Assembly (NCBI GenBank): GCA_020621405.1
Contig: JAHRYN010000001.1
Coordinates: 310,001-374,000, forward strand
Direction of reading: 5' to 3'
Length of the DNA: 64,000 nucleotides
From: Betaproteobacteria bacterium
Lineage (GTDB): Bacteria > Pseudomonadota > Gammaproteobacteria > Burkholderiales > Rhodocyclaceae
A program made the translations under genes and the position numbers. Positions 16,642-25,251 of this stretch are shown piece by piece. How positions within the stretch are numbered: the stretch's first letter is position 1; every line of letters begins with the position of its first letter. The notes beneath the pieces are model-generated. The model did not search any database and was not told the DNA's origin. It was given only the letters and a program-made list of their open reading frames with translations.

Positions 16642-18612
16642 TCAGATCGCACCCGGCATCGGGGCAGCAGCGTCCGCAGTGCGCCCGGCCAGCCGATAGC
16701 GCCGGTCGGTCGCGGCCAGCAGGCCGCCCAGGGCCATCAGCACGCAGCCCCACCAGATCCAGCCCACCAGCGGTTTGTGCTGGATGCGCAGTATCCAGGT
16801 CCTGATGTCCAGCGGCTCGCCGAGCGCGACGTACAGATCGCGGAACACGCCGGAGTCGATGGCCGCTTCCGTCATCGGCATGCGCTGGACGGTGTAGATG
16901 CGCTTTTCCGGATGCATCACGCCGACGCTGGAGCCGTCCCGGCTTACCTCCACGCGCGCCCGCGCGGCGATGTAGTTGGGGCCGTTCAGTTCCTCGATGC
17001 CCTGGAAGGTGAAGGTGTAGCCACCGACGCTGGCGGTATCGCCGGTGGTCATGCGCACCTCGACCGCCGTCTCGTAGTTCTTCACCATGGTCACGCCGAT
17101 GATGAACACACCGACGCCGGCGTGGGCCAGCATCATTCCCCACTGCGCGCGCGGTATCGACGCCAGGCGCGCCCACGGCCCTGCGGTACCGCCGGCGACG
17201 CGCACGACGATCTGGGCGAAGCTGGCCGCTATCGTCCACAGGCCCAGCGCAAGGCCACAGGCCACGAACAGCGACCAGCGGCCCGACAGCAGGGGCATGG
17301 CCAGCGCGAGCGGCAGCACCAGTCCGGCAGTCAGCCACAGCGGTCTCGCCATGTCTTTCCAGCGGGCCGCCTTCCAGCGGGCCAGCGGTCCGACGCCGAT
17401 CAGCAGCACCAGCGGCACCATCAGCGGCACGAAGACCGACTCGAAATACGGCGCTCCCACCGAAATCTTGCCGAGATCGAGCGCATCAAGGCACAGCGGA
17501 TACAGCGTGCCGATGAACACGGCTCCGGTGGCCGCCATCAGCAGCACGTTGTTCAGCAGCAGCAGCGATTCGCGCGAAAACAGTTCGAACAGGCCGCCGC
17601 GCCCCACCTTCGGTGCCCGCCATGCGAACAGCGTCAGCGACGATCCGACCACCACCACCAGAAATCCGAGCACGAAGATGCCGCGCTTCGGATCGGTCGC
17701 AAACGCGTGTACCGAGGTCAGCACGCCGGAGCGGACGAGGAAGGTGCCGAGCAGCGACAGCGCGAAGGCCAGGATGGCCAGCATCACCGTCCAGTTCTTG
17801 AAGCAGCCCCGCTTTTCGGTCACCGCCAGCGAATGGATCAGCGCCGTGCCGAGCAGCCAGGGCATGAACGACGCATTCTCGACCGGATCCCAGAACCACC
17901 AGCCACCCCAGCCCAGTTCGTAGTACGCCCACCAGGAACCGAGCGCGATGCCCAGCGTCAGGAACATCCAGGCCACCGTGGTCCACGGCCTCGACCAGCG
18001 CGCCCACGCGGCGTCGAGCCGCCCGGAGATGAGGGCGGCGATGGCGAAGGCAAAGGCGACCGAGAAACCGACATAGCCCATGTAGAGCATGGGCGGGTGA
18101 AAGGCCATGCCGGGGTCCTGCAGCATCGGATTCAGGTCCCGGCCTTCGGCCGCGGCCGGCAGCAGGCGTTCGAAGGGATTGGACGCGAACAGGACGAAGG
18201 CGAGGAAGCCGACGCTGATCAGGCCCATCACCGCCAGCACCGCAGTCACCGTCTCGCGCGGCAGGCGCCGGCTGAACAGCGCAACGGCCATGGTCCACAC
18301 CGTCAGCAGCATGACCCACAGCAGCATCGACCCCTCGTGTCCGCCCCAGACGGCGGTCACCTTGTAGAGCATGGGCAGCAGGGTGTTCGAATGCTCGGCG
18401 ACGTAACGCACCGAAAAATCGTTGCTGACGAAGCACTGCACCAGACAGCCGAAGCCTGTCGCCACGCAGAGGAACTGGGCCTGGGCGGCCGGCCGTGCCA
18501 GCGCCATCAGGCGCATGTCGCCGCGCACGACGCCGATCAGCGTCGGGATGCCCTGGACCAGGGCGACAGCAAGGGCGACGATCAGGGCGAAGTGCCCCAG
18601 TTCAGGAATCAT
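16642..18612 (-). CDS. ccmF: cytochrome c haem lyase CcmF
   Basis: This 656-residue polytopic protein is the System I haem ligase. The tryptophan-rich WWD motif GWGGWWFWDPVENASFMPW is present, as are conserved haem-b and WWD-flanking histidines (LYKVTAVWGGHEGSMLLW; DPGMAFHPPMLYMGYVG; VRSGVLTSVHAFATDP). A large periplasmic C-terminal domain (YTFTFQGIEELNGPNY, RDLYVALGE) precedes the last helix. It heads ccmFGHI-DUF3365-tlpA and has its own sigma-54 promoter candidate. CcmABCDE are not in this window, so haem delivery would depend on genes elsewhere or on this CcmF acting with a subset. Confidence 0.97.
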   Translation of the reverse strand: MIPELGHFALIVALAVALVQGIPTLIGVVRGDMRLMALARPAAQAQFLCVATGFGCLVQCFVSNDFSVRYVAEHSNTLLPMLYKVTAVWGGHEGSMLLWVMLLTVWTMAVALFSRRLPRETVTAVLAVMGLISVGFLAFVLFASNPFERLLPAAAEGRDLNPMLQDPGMAFHPPMLYMGYVGFSVAFAFAIAALISGRLDAAWARWSRPWTTVAWMFLTLGIALGSWWAYYELGWGGWWFWDPVENASFMPWLLGTALIHSLAVTEKRGCFKNWTVMLAILAFALSLLGTFLVRSGVLTSVHAFATDPKRGIFVLGFLVVVVGSSLTLFAWRAPKVGRGGLFELFSRESLLLLNNVLLMAATGAVFIGTLYPLCLDALDLGKISVGAPYFESVFVPLMVPLVLLIGVGPLARWKAARWKDMARPLWLTAGLVLPLALAMPLLSGRWSLFVACGLALGLWTIAASFAQIVVRVAGGTAGPWARLASIPRAQWGMMLAHAGVGVFIIGVTMVKNYETAVEVRMTTGDTASVGGYTFTFQGIEELNGPNYIAARARVEVSRDGSSVGVMHPEKRIYTVQRMPMTEAAIDSGVFRDLYVALGEPLDIRTWILRIQHKPLVGWIWWGCVLMALGGLLAATDRRYRLAGRTADAAAPMPGAI

Positions 18613-18643
18613 GACAGCGTCTCCGCATTGACTGAGGGACGAC

Positions 18644-18661
18644 TAGCAAAATCGATTCCAG
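18644..18661 (-). promoter_or_regulatory. sigma-54 promoter candidate for the ccmF operon
   Basis: On the minus strand CTGGAATCGATTTTGCTAG has GG (18659-18658) and GC (18647-18646) 10 bp apart and a perfect TTTTGCT -12 part. The start would be near 18634, 22 nt before the ccmF ATG. Two palindromes of the island type lie 95-120 bp upstream of it. Confidence 0.55.
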
Positions 18662-18722
18662 ACGGCATCCGCGGCGCCGGACATCAAAAGCGGCTTCCGG
18701 CACCGTCGAATGCGCACAAAAA

Positions 18723-18757
18723 TCCCGGCCACGGGAATGCGTTCCCGATAACGGGAA
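18723..18757. promoter_or_regulatory. tandem palindromes upstream of ccmF (putative activator sites)
   Basis: ATCCCG-GCCA-CGGGAA (18723-18738) and TTCCCG-ATAA-CGGGAA (18742-18757) lie 19 bp centre to centre in a 208-bp intergenic gap. The second is a perfect 6+6 palindrome; the first has one mismatch in the left arm. Their position relative to the sigma-54 candidate at 18644-18661 fits enhancer sites for an NtrC-type activator. Confidence 0.55.
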
Positions 18758-18820
18758 AACACATCGCCGCTCACCGGCACGCTGCGCGCGGCCGCCGGAA
18801 GCCGTCGCTGTCCTGCCCGG

Positions 18821-20710
18821 TCATCGCGCGGCGGCCGGTTTCTCCTCTGCCGTGGCGCTCGCGCTTGCTTTCTGTTCGTCCAGCCGGGCCCGCCACTCCC
18901 ACACCGCGGCCTCCGCCTTGCGGCGATAAGGGTCGTCCGCCGGCGCCCGGTGCAGGAACACCTCCATCGCCTGCATGGCGCCGAACGCGTCTCCGGTGCC
19001 TTCGAGCGCCAGCGCCAGACCGTAGTAGCCGTTGATCTGATCCTTGCGCAGCGTGGTCGCCTCGTCGAAGAAGTCGCGGGCGGCCTCATGGCGGCCCAGA
19101 CCGAGCAGCGCGAAGCCGGCATTCACGTAGGCCTCGGGCATCTGCGGTGCCAGTTCGATGACGCGATGAAAGGCGGTCAGCGCGTGGTCGTATTCCCTGA
19201 AGTGCAGCATTGCGACGCCCTGGCTGAAGCGCAGGTCGATTTCGGCTCGCTTCTTTTCCGCTACGTGACCGTCGGCCTTCATGGCGCCGATGGCCGGCAC
19301 CGCCGGCATGAATTCGACCGCCAGTCCGCCGGCGAACACCGCGCTGGCGGTGATGGCCAGCGCCCGCATGCGCACGTCACCCGGGCGGGCCCCGGCCGCT
19401 GCGGCACGCGCCGGTCGGCGCAGACCGCGGAACAGCATGCAGACCAGTGCGAGCACCGCTGCAAGCGCCAGAAATCCGCCCAGCCCCGCCAGGCTCATCG
19501 CGACCAGATAGGCCGGATCGGCCTGCATCAGTTCGGCATGGGGCGCCTTGCGCGGCACACCCAGGGCACCGGACCAGGCGAGGCCGGTCACCAGGATGGC
19601 GATGCCCAGGCCGTAGGCCAGGGTCAGGCGACCGGCCGTCGCCTGCTTCAGCGCGACGACGCCGAACGACCCGGCGTGGCGCACCGCCAGCGTCAGGTAG
19701 GCCAGGGTCACGGCACCGACGGTGCCGTGATAGTGGGCCGGCACCGATGTCGTGCCCTGCCGCTGTATCGCCGCGCCGATCAGGCAGCCGAACGCGTACA
19801 GGGCCATGGACGCGAGCAGGCCCGCTTCGCCTGCCGCCAGCCCGCCCGGCGTGCGCCGCAGCCGCCAGGCTCCTGCCGCGAGTCCGGCGCCGAGCACCAG
19901 CGGCCCGGGCCAGGTGGCCCAGCGCATCAGGCTGGTGTAGCCCTGCCGGTGGTCGAAGCTGCCGATGTCTTCATGCAGCGAAACAAAAAGTCCGCCCAGC
20001 GTCGCCAGTGCGGTCAGCGCCAGCAGCCACGGCACCCGCCGTGCAAGGCCCGGTACCGCCTCGAGGAGACGCCGGCCCAGCAGCATCCAGGCCGACATCA
20101 TCAGCAGGTCGTGCACGAACTGCAGCAGGTGTCCGGTCCCCCAGAGCTGGTCATCCAGCGTGACCGGGAGAATGAGACGCGAGCTGCCTGCCCGTCCCTG
20201 ATCGATGGCGAACACCGCGGTCGCCACGGCCATCGTCAGTACCGCCCAGCGGGCTGCCTGACGGTGGCCTGAAGCCGGCATCGACCAGCCGCCGGTCACC
20301 GACAGCATGCCAGCCCCCACCACCGACAGCAGGAAACCGGCCAGACCACCGAGGAAGACCGGGCTGTCGAGTACCGGCACATAGTTGGCCAGCACCGGCG
20401 GCGGGCCACCCAGCACGGGCGCCGCAATCATCGCCGACAGGCCGAGGACGGCCAGCGCCAGCGCGCCCCAGCCGACACGATCGGCGCGCGCTCGCAGCAA
20501 TGTCCACGCCCCGGCGGCCGCGGCCAGAAACCAGACCACGACGCCGAGGTTGACGTGCAGTACCAGCGCCGTCCGGAAGAAGCTTCCGCCCAGCCCGAGA
20601 AAGGGCGAGCGTGCCGCCACCAGCACGATGGCCAGCAGTGCCGACATGCCGAGTGCGGACAGGGCAAGCGCGAACCACGCACCGGCCAGGCGCCGCACAT
20701 CGCGCGGCAA
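18821..20710 (-). CDS. haem-copper oxidase subunit I-like membrane protein fused to TPR repeats
   Basis: About 629 residues. The first 450 or so form roughly 12 membrane helices with His-containing helices that recall haem-copper oxidase subunit I: FFRTALVLHVNLGVVVWFL, WGTGHLLQFVHDLLM and TSVPAHYHGTVGAVTLAYL. The last resembles the helix X ligand motif AHFHY. A clear copper-site His-His pair and crosslinked Tyr are not evident, so catalysis is doubtful. After a further pair of helices, the C-terminal 150 residues are TPR repeats (EYDHALTAFHRVIELAPQMPEAYVNAGFAL; KDQINGYYGLALALEGTGD). It follows ccsA by 23 bp and ends ahead of the ccmF gap. The start is uncertain: TTG at 20710 or GTG at 20698. 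It is possibly a quinol- or cytochrome-linked membrane electron-entry subunit, or a haem-handling protein. Confidence 0.65.
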   Translation of the reverse strand: MPRDVRRLAGAWFALALSALGMSALLAIVLVAARSPFLGLGGSFFRTALVLHVNLGVVVWFLAAAAGAWTLLRARADRVGWGALALAVLGLSAMIAAPVLGGPPPVLANYVPVLDSPVFLGGLAGFLLSVVGAGMLSVTGGWSMPASGHRQAARWAVLTMAVATAVFAIDQGRAGSSRLILPVTLDDQLWGTGHLLQFVHDLLMMSAWMLLGRRLLEAVPGLARRVPWLLALTALATLGGLFVSLHEDIGSFDHRQGYTSLMRWATWPGPLVLGAGLAAGAWRLRRTPGGLAAGEAGLLASMALYAFGCLIGAAIQRQGTTSVPAHYHGTVGAVTLAYLTLAVRHAGSFGVVALKQATAGRLTLAYGLGIAILVTGLAWSGALGVPRKAPHAELMQADPAYLVAMSLAGLGGFLALAAVLALVCMLFRGLRRPARAAAAGARPGDVRMRALAITASAVFAGGLAVEFMPAVPAIGAMKADGHVAEKKRAEIDLRFSQGVAMLHFREYDHALTAFHRVIELAPQMPEAYVNAGFALLGLGRHEAARDFFDEATTLRKDQINGYYGLALALEGTGDAFGAMQAMEVFLHRAPADDPYRRKAEAAVWEWRARLDEQKASASATAEEKPAAAR

Positions 20711-20733
20711 TTCGCCGCCGGCAATGGCGGTGC

Positions 20734-21543
20734 TCAGACCGCCCCCTTGTGCGGCGAGGTGGACACGAAGGGCACGCCGAAGAAGGTCAGGAAGGCGATG
20801 ACGAAGACCGCGACCACCAGCCAGGATGCCGCCTGCGGCGACAGCCGGGACGTCGCCCGTGCGTGCAGCGCGAACGCCAGCGTCAGCCAGGTGACGAAGG
20901 CCCAGGTTTCCAGCGGATCCCACGCCCAGTAGCGCCCCCAGGCGTCCTGCGCCCAGATCGCCCCGGCGATCAGCATCAGTGTTTCGAAGATGAAGCCGAG
21001 CGCCATGCAGCGGTAGGCGAGCTCGTCCAGCCGTCCGTCGGCCGGCAGGCGCTGGAAGCGGTCGCGCCCCCAGACCGTGGCACGCATCAGGACGACGCCG
21101 GACAACCCGACCGCCACCAGCACCGCACCGAGGAAAACCTTGCCGAAGCCGATGTGGATGAACAGCCAGGTGGTGTGATACGTGGGCGGAAAGTGACCGG
21201 CCTTCGGGCTGGTCATCAGCAGCCAGCCCATCATCAGGAACAGGATGGGCATCACCACCGCGGCACTGGGCCGGATGGCGGGCAGGCGCCAGTAGGCGAT
21301 GGTGAAGGCGAGCATCAGGCTCCAGACATTGCTGGACAGGATTTCGAACATCGTGATGAACGGACCATGGCCGAGGCGATCCCATCGCACGACGATGGAA
21401 GCGGTGTGGCAGGCCAGCCCGAGCACCATCAGTCCGAGTATCAGGCGCTGCCAGTTCCGGCGCAGCACGACGCCGAAGATGGCGCCCGATCCGGCCAGCA
21501 CGTAGGCCAGCACAGCCGCCCACAGTTGTTGCGCTTCAAGCAT
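20734..21543 (-). CDS. cytochrome c biogenesis protein CcsA/ResC family
   Basis: A 269-residue membrane protein of the CcsA/ResC/CcmC superfamily with about eight helices. It has the WWD-like motif GRYWAWDPLETWAFVTWL near residue 212 and conserved histidines (CHTASIVVRWDRLGHGP; YHTTWLFIHIGFGK) that bind haem. CcsA with ResB/Ccs1 forms the System II haem synthase. ATG at 21543 is chosen over 21549 because GGAG lies at better spacing. It overlaps resB by 8 bp. The ResB-CcsA pair placed directly after a giant multihaem cytochrome is a known pattern in metal-reducing bacteria and suggests a dedicated maturation route. Confidence 0.88.
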   Translation of the reverse strand: MLEAQQLWAAVLAYVLAGSGAIFGVVLRRNWQRLILGLMVLGLACHTASIVVRWDRLGHGPFITMFEILSSNVWSLMLAFTIAYWRLPAIRPSAAVVMPILFLMMGWLLMTSPKAGHFPPTYHTTWLFIHIGFGKVFLGAVLVAVGLSGVVLMRATVWGRDRFQRLPADGRLDELAYRCMALGFIFETLMLIAGAIWAQDAWGRYWAWDPLETWAFVTWLTLAFALHARATSRLSPQAASWLVVAVFVIAFLTFFGVPFVSTSPHKGAV

Positions 21544-22588
21544 TGCCATCTCCGTCAGGCACCTCGACGCCGTCCCATGGCTGGCTGGCGAACTTGCGCC
21601 AGAAATGCCAGCCCAGCGCGACGGTCGCCGACACCGCCGCCGCCAGCAGCCAGGGAATGGTCCAGTCGTAGAACACCGTGTATCCCATCCACGCCCGCAA
21701 GCCCTGATAAGTCAGTCGACCGCCGGGCAACACCACGTACTGACCCGGCTGCAGCGTCCATCGCCGGTCGCCGACGCGCAGCACCAGAACATGCTCCGCC
21801 GGCAGCTTGAATTCGTCGGCACGCTCCGGATCGATCAGCGCTCCGTCGAACTGCAGCATGGTCCATGCTTCGATGCCCGATTCCGGCAGACGCCAGTTCC
21901 GTGCCTGCCTGTACTCATGCAAGGGATATGCCGGCAGGTGGACCGAACCGGTCACGCTGCCGGCTCCACCTGCGGGCGTCCATGCGAAGGTGGGCGCGAA
22001 GCCCTTGTTGTGGCTGGTGTAGAAGCGGTAGCCGCACAGCGTCAGCGGTGTCTGGTCGCCGATCACCGCCTGCCCGACCGCGCCCGACGCATCGAGGAAG
22101 CGCACGGCGTTGCGGGTCGGCCCGCGCCGCATGCCCGGGTCGTAGTCGATGCGGAAGCCATCGCTGGCAAAGCGCACCTGATCGAGCCGGCCGAAGTGCC
22201 AGGGTCCCGCCTCGACCGCCGACAGCTGCCCCTCGAACCAGGTCCCGTCGGTCAGTTCCAGCTGTCCCTTCAGATAGGTCATGCGCCCCAGGGCCACGAG
22301 CACGATCAGCGCCAGCAGACACAGATGGAACACCAGCAGCGGCAGCTGCCGGCGGAAGATGCCGTTGCTGGCGATGGCGGCCATCAGGTTGATCGCGCAC
22401 AGGGTCAGCGGCAGCACCAGCGCCCAGACGGTGCGCGTATCGCTGAGGTAGGCGGCGACCACGCCGACCGCCAGCAGCACGAGGATGGCGAGCGTCAGTT
22501 TCAGCGAGGCGAGCCGCGACAGCAGCCGCCACAGCCGGCCACGCAGCGCGCGTGATGGAGTCGATGCGGCGGACATGGACGAGGTCAC
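21536..22588 (-). CDS. ResB/Ccs1-like cytochrome c biogenesis protein
   Basis: A 350-residue ResB-family protein with three N-terminal helices (LKLTLAILVLLAVGVVAAYLS; VWALVLPLTLCAINLMAAIA; LLVFHLCLLALIVLVALG), a periplasmic domain of about 200 residues and a C-terminal helix (WTIPWLLAAAVSATVALGWHFW). It is shorter than classical Ccs1 but has the same topology, including the SLKLTLAILVLLA start and IYDW-like (VFYDWTIPW) ending. It overlaps the 11-haem cytochrome gene by 4 bp and ccsA by 8 bp, so the three are translationally coupled. Predicted role: apocytochrome and haem handling in System II. Confidence 0.85.
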   Translation of the reverse strand: MTSSMSAASTPSRALRGRLWRLLSRLASLKLTLAILVLLAVGVVAAYLSDTRTVWALVLPLTLCAINLMAAIASNGIFRRQLPLLVFHLCLLALIVLVALGRMTYLKGQLELTDGTWFEGQLSAVEAGPWHFGRLDQVRFASDGFRIDYDPGMRRGPTRNAVRFLDASGAVGQAVIGDQTPLTLCGYRFYTSHNKGFAPTFAWTPAGGAGSVTGSVHLPAYPLHEYRQARNWRLPESGIEAWTMLQFDGALIDPERADEFKLPAEHVLVLRVGDRRWTLQPGQYVVLPGGRLTYQGLRAWMGYTVFYDWTIPWLLAAAVSATVALGWHFWRKFASQPWDGVEVPDGDGNA

Positions 22589-25251
22589 GGCGGATTGGTG
22601 CAGTTCTCGTTGGAGTCACGCATCCAGCTGCGGCCGCTCTGGCCGTTGCCCGGCGCGCCCCGGGAGCCGCAGTTCGTGTCCGACCAGTTGCCGCTGGTGG
22701 CGAAGGTGCGGATCTTGTTGATCGCATTCAGGTAATACGGCTCCTGGTTGTACGCCGCCGTGGTGTTGTTGCGCACCTGGGTCCCCGCCACCTGACCGGC
22801 CTCCGGTCCGACGTCGTTCAGGTTCACCAGCAACGCCTTGTTCTTCCAGCCATGCGGCACCGCCACGTGGCACCAGTTGCAGCGCATGCGCCCGATCTTG
22901 TCGGCGTGATAGGAATGCAGGTTGCTGTCCTTGCTGCCGCCGAAACCGCTGGAGCCGCCGCCCCGCGTCGCATAGAGGCTGTAGCTGTGGCACTTGAAGC
23001 ACAGGCCGTCGGCCTGCTGCCCGGTTCCGGTAGACGTGTTCCAGGCACCCTTGAGCAGGAAGTTATTGTTGGAACCGTGCGGCCCCCAGGGGCTGCCGTT
23101 CTCGCCGCCATCCGGAATCACCGACGCCGTGCCCGACGCAACCCCGGAGCCGTGGCAGTCGGTGCAGTACATGGTCTGGGTCCCCACGGCGTTGCGCCAC
23201 GGGAAGTTCCAGTTTCCGGCACCGGCATTGCGGACGGCCGGCGTGCGGCCGGTGCTGTCCATCACCGGATGCCAGGACCGGTGGTTGTTGGTGGTGAAGT
23301 TGGCACCGGCACCGCTGTCGGTCGTCGTCGTTTCGCCCTTGTGCGCCACCGGCGCCTGGAATTCACGCGCCTGGTTGGTGTACTGGGTCAGGTTGTTGGT
23401 GCCGGTGGGCGTGCCGCCGGTGAAACTGCCCAGCGTCGGCCGGCTGCCGTTGGGGTGGTTGTTGTTGTCGGTATAGCCGTAATCCGAATGGCACTTGAGG
23501 CAGATCTGGTACTCGCGGGTCACGTGGTTGGCGCTGGCGCTGGTGTCGGTACTGTTGCCGGGGTCGCCCCGCTTGACCAGATAGCTGGTAGGCAGGCTGT
23601 TGAACGACGCCGAGCCGTAGATCGGTTCCACCCCCCAGGCGCCGCGCAGCACACCCGAGGCGATGTTGGAGTGACTGGTCGCCGCATCGTCGGTATGACG
23701 GTGCGTGCCGGCCGCATCGGGTGCGCCGACCAGGCTGCCACTGCCGGCGACACCGCGGAAATCACGGAACTTCACGACCCGGTGAGGGTTGTGGCAGTCG
23801 GTGCATTCGGCATGGCGGTTGCTCAGGTTGGCGACACCCAGCCTGGCCCGGCTTTCCATGAAGTCCTTGCCGCAATTGCTGGTGGCCAGACTGCAGTTGA
23901 TGAAGATGCCGTCATTGAAATTCGAGCTGATGTCGTGCTTTTCGGTGCCGGCCGGCTGATCGACCGAGCGGATCGGCATGTGTCGGGCAAGGTTGGTGAA
24001 GTCGTCCTTGATGTTGGGCACCGAGGTGGTTGGCGTGATGACGCTCTGGGCGGCATTGGCGTGGCACTGGTAGCAGGTTTCCTCGATCGCCGGATTGCCG
24101 CCCGACTTCGGCGTGGCTGCACTGTCCGTGCCGTCCCGCAGCAGGCGCCGCGAACCCGCCACGGAATGCGTGTCATGGCAGTTCAGGCAGGCTGCCTTCC
24201 ACACCGGCATGCCGACCGGAAATTGCCGCTGTGCCGCCGCGGCAGTGGTGTAGGTCTGGGTGGCGACCAGCGGATTGGCGTGGGCGGAACCGGCCCAGCT
24301 GCCGCTGAAGCCGTTCTTGTCGTGACAGGCCAGACAGATGATGTCGCCCGAATTCACGGTGACGTCGAAGCCGCTGGCGCTGGGTGGATTCTTTTCCTGG
24401 AAGCGGTTCAGGCGCAGGAACTTCTGGTTGCCGACGACCGCCTCGTTCTGCTCGCGGATATGGGGATCGTGGCAGCTGGCACACTGGATCTGCGGCTGAT
24501 TCCCGACTTCGGGAATCGGTTCCAGCGGCAGCCGTGGTCGGACGCCCGGCGAGCGTGCGCCGACCACGACGCCGTCCGGCGGACGCAGCTCGCCGTCGCG
24601 ACTGGCCAGTGCGGCGTCGAAGGTGACCGATATCGGATGATCGTTGGACAGGTCGGTGCCCAGATTGCGGGTGAAGCCGGTGTCGGTCCCCGCCCCGGCG
24701 GGCATCTTGTGCGGGGCGGCAGCGCTGTCGGTGACGCCACCGGCGTTCATCGTGATGCTGCGCGTGCCCGGTGTGGAGGCGCTGCCCTGGCCATTGAGCA
24801 CATTGACACTGCCGATGGCCATGGTGCCGTCGTGGCAGGACAGGCAGAGCTTGGAACTGCCGCCGGGCTGGTTGAGCGCGCCCTGTATCTGCTTGGCGTC
24901 CAGCGTCGACGAGTCGTACATCACGTAACTCTGCGTATAGCCCTGCCCCGCCACCTTGCGGTTCCACAGCGGCGTCGCACCACTGGTGGCGGCGTGCGGC
25001 GTATGGCAGAAGACGCAGATCTGCGTTTCGCTCGACGCCCTGATGTTGCGGTTCGGCACGACGCCGGCGCCGTTAGGGCCGGCATAGGCGGCGCCGTCGG
25101 CGGCCGCCGACAGATTGTGCCGGGTACCGCGCACGTCCGAAATGCGCGCTGCCGCGGCCGGATCGACGCCGAAGCGGAGGATCACGCCGACGATGGAAAC
25201 GAGCGCCAGCAGCGCCCATAAGGACTGACGCGCGACCGGATCAGTGGCCAC
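22585..25251 (-). CDS. 11-haem c-type cytochrome
   Basis: An 888-residue protein with one N-terminal hydrophobic segment (LWALLALVSIVGVILRFGV) that may serve as signal or anchor, and 11 CXXCH motifs: CVFCH, CLSCH, CASCH, CLACH, CLNCH, CYQCH, CTDCH, CLKCH, CTDCH, CFKCH, CNWCH. The first four, with surrounding RGTRHNL, CVFCHTPH, PLWN, CLSCHDG, NDHPIS, CASCHDPH and CLACHDK, repeat the tetrahaem module of the proteins at 34.0 and 36.3 kb. The rest is a seven-haem extension rich in Asn, Gly, Ser and Thr, typical of surface-exposed multihaem cytochromes. GTG at 25251 has GGAGG upstream and overlaps the NHL gene by 11 bp. It is the best candidate for the outermost electron-transfer component, near the porin-like gene. 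Confidence 0.9.
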   Translation of the reverse strand: MATDPVARQSLWALLALVSIVGVILRFGVDPAAAARISDVRGTRHNLSAAADGAAYAGPNGAGVVPNRNIRASSETQICVFCHTPHAATSGATPLWNRKVAGQGYTQSYVMYDSSTLDAKQIQGALNQPGGSSKLCLSCHDGTMAIGSVNVLNGQGSASTPGTRSITMNAGGVTDSAAAPHKMPAGAGTDTGFTRNLGTDLSNDHPISVTFDAALASRDGELRPPDGVVVGARSPGVRPRLPLEPIPEVGNQPQIQCASCHDPHIREQNEAVVGNQKFLRLNRFQEKNPPSASGFDVTVNSGDIICLACHDKNGFSGSWAGSAHANPLVATQTYTTAAAAQRQFPVGMPVWKAACLNCHDTHSVAGSRRLLRDGTDSAATPKSGGNPAIEETCYQCHANAAQSVITPTTSVPNIKDDFTNLARHMPIRSVDQPAGTEKHDISSNFNDGIFINCSLATSNCGKDFMESRARLGVANLSNRHAECTDCHNPHRVVKFRDFRGVAGSGSLVGAPDAAGTHRHTDDAATSHSNIASGVLRGAWGVEPIYGSASFNSLPTSYLVKRGDPGNSTDTSASANHVTREYQICLKCHSDYGYTDNNNHPNGSRPTLGSFTGGTPTGTNNLTQYTNQAREFQAPVAHKGETTTTDSGAGANFTTNNHRSWHPVMDSTGRTPAVRNAGAGNWNFPWRNAVGTQTMYCTDCHGSGVASGTASVIPDGGENGSPWGPHGSNNNFLLKGAWNTSTGTGQQADGLCFKCHSYSLYATRGGGSSGFGGSKDSNLHSYHADKIGRMRCNWCHVAVPHGWKNKALLVNLNDVGPEAGQVAGTQVRNNTTAAYNQEPYYLNAINKIRTFATSGNWSDTNCGSRGAPGNGQSGRSWMRDSNENCTNPP
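24500..24515. repeat. perfect TTCCCG-N4-CGGGAA palindrome inside the 11-haem gene
   Basis: TTCCCG-ACTT-CGGGAA lies within the coding sequence, with matching A/T on either side. It is a single site with no tandem partner and no obvious -24/-12 promoter downstream. Confidence 0.5.

Noticed and set aside
16372-19035. An open frame of 887 codons on the plus strand opposite ccmF and flanking genes
   Set aside because: It runs across gene boundaries and an intergenic gap and is very rich in R, Q, H and G; it is a shadow of ccmF, which is unmistakable.
22552-25221. An open frame of about 889 codons on the plus strand opposite the 11-haem cytochrome
   Set aside because: The minus strand carries 11 CXXCH motifs and overlapping start/stop junctions with its neighbours; the plus frame is a low-information antisense reading.
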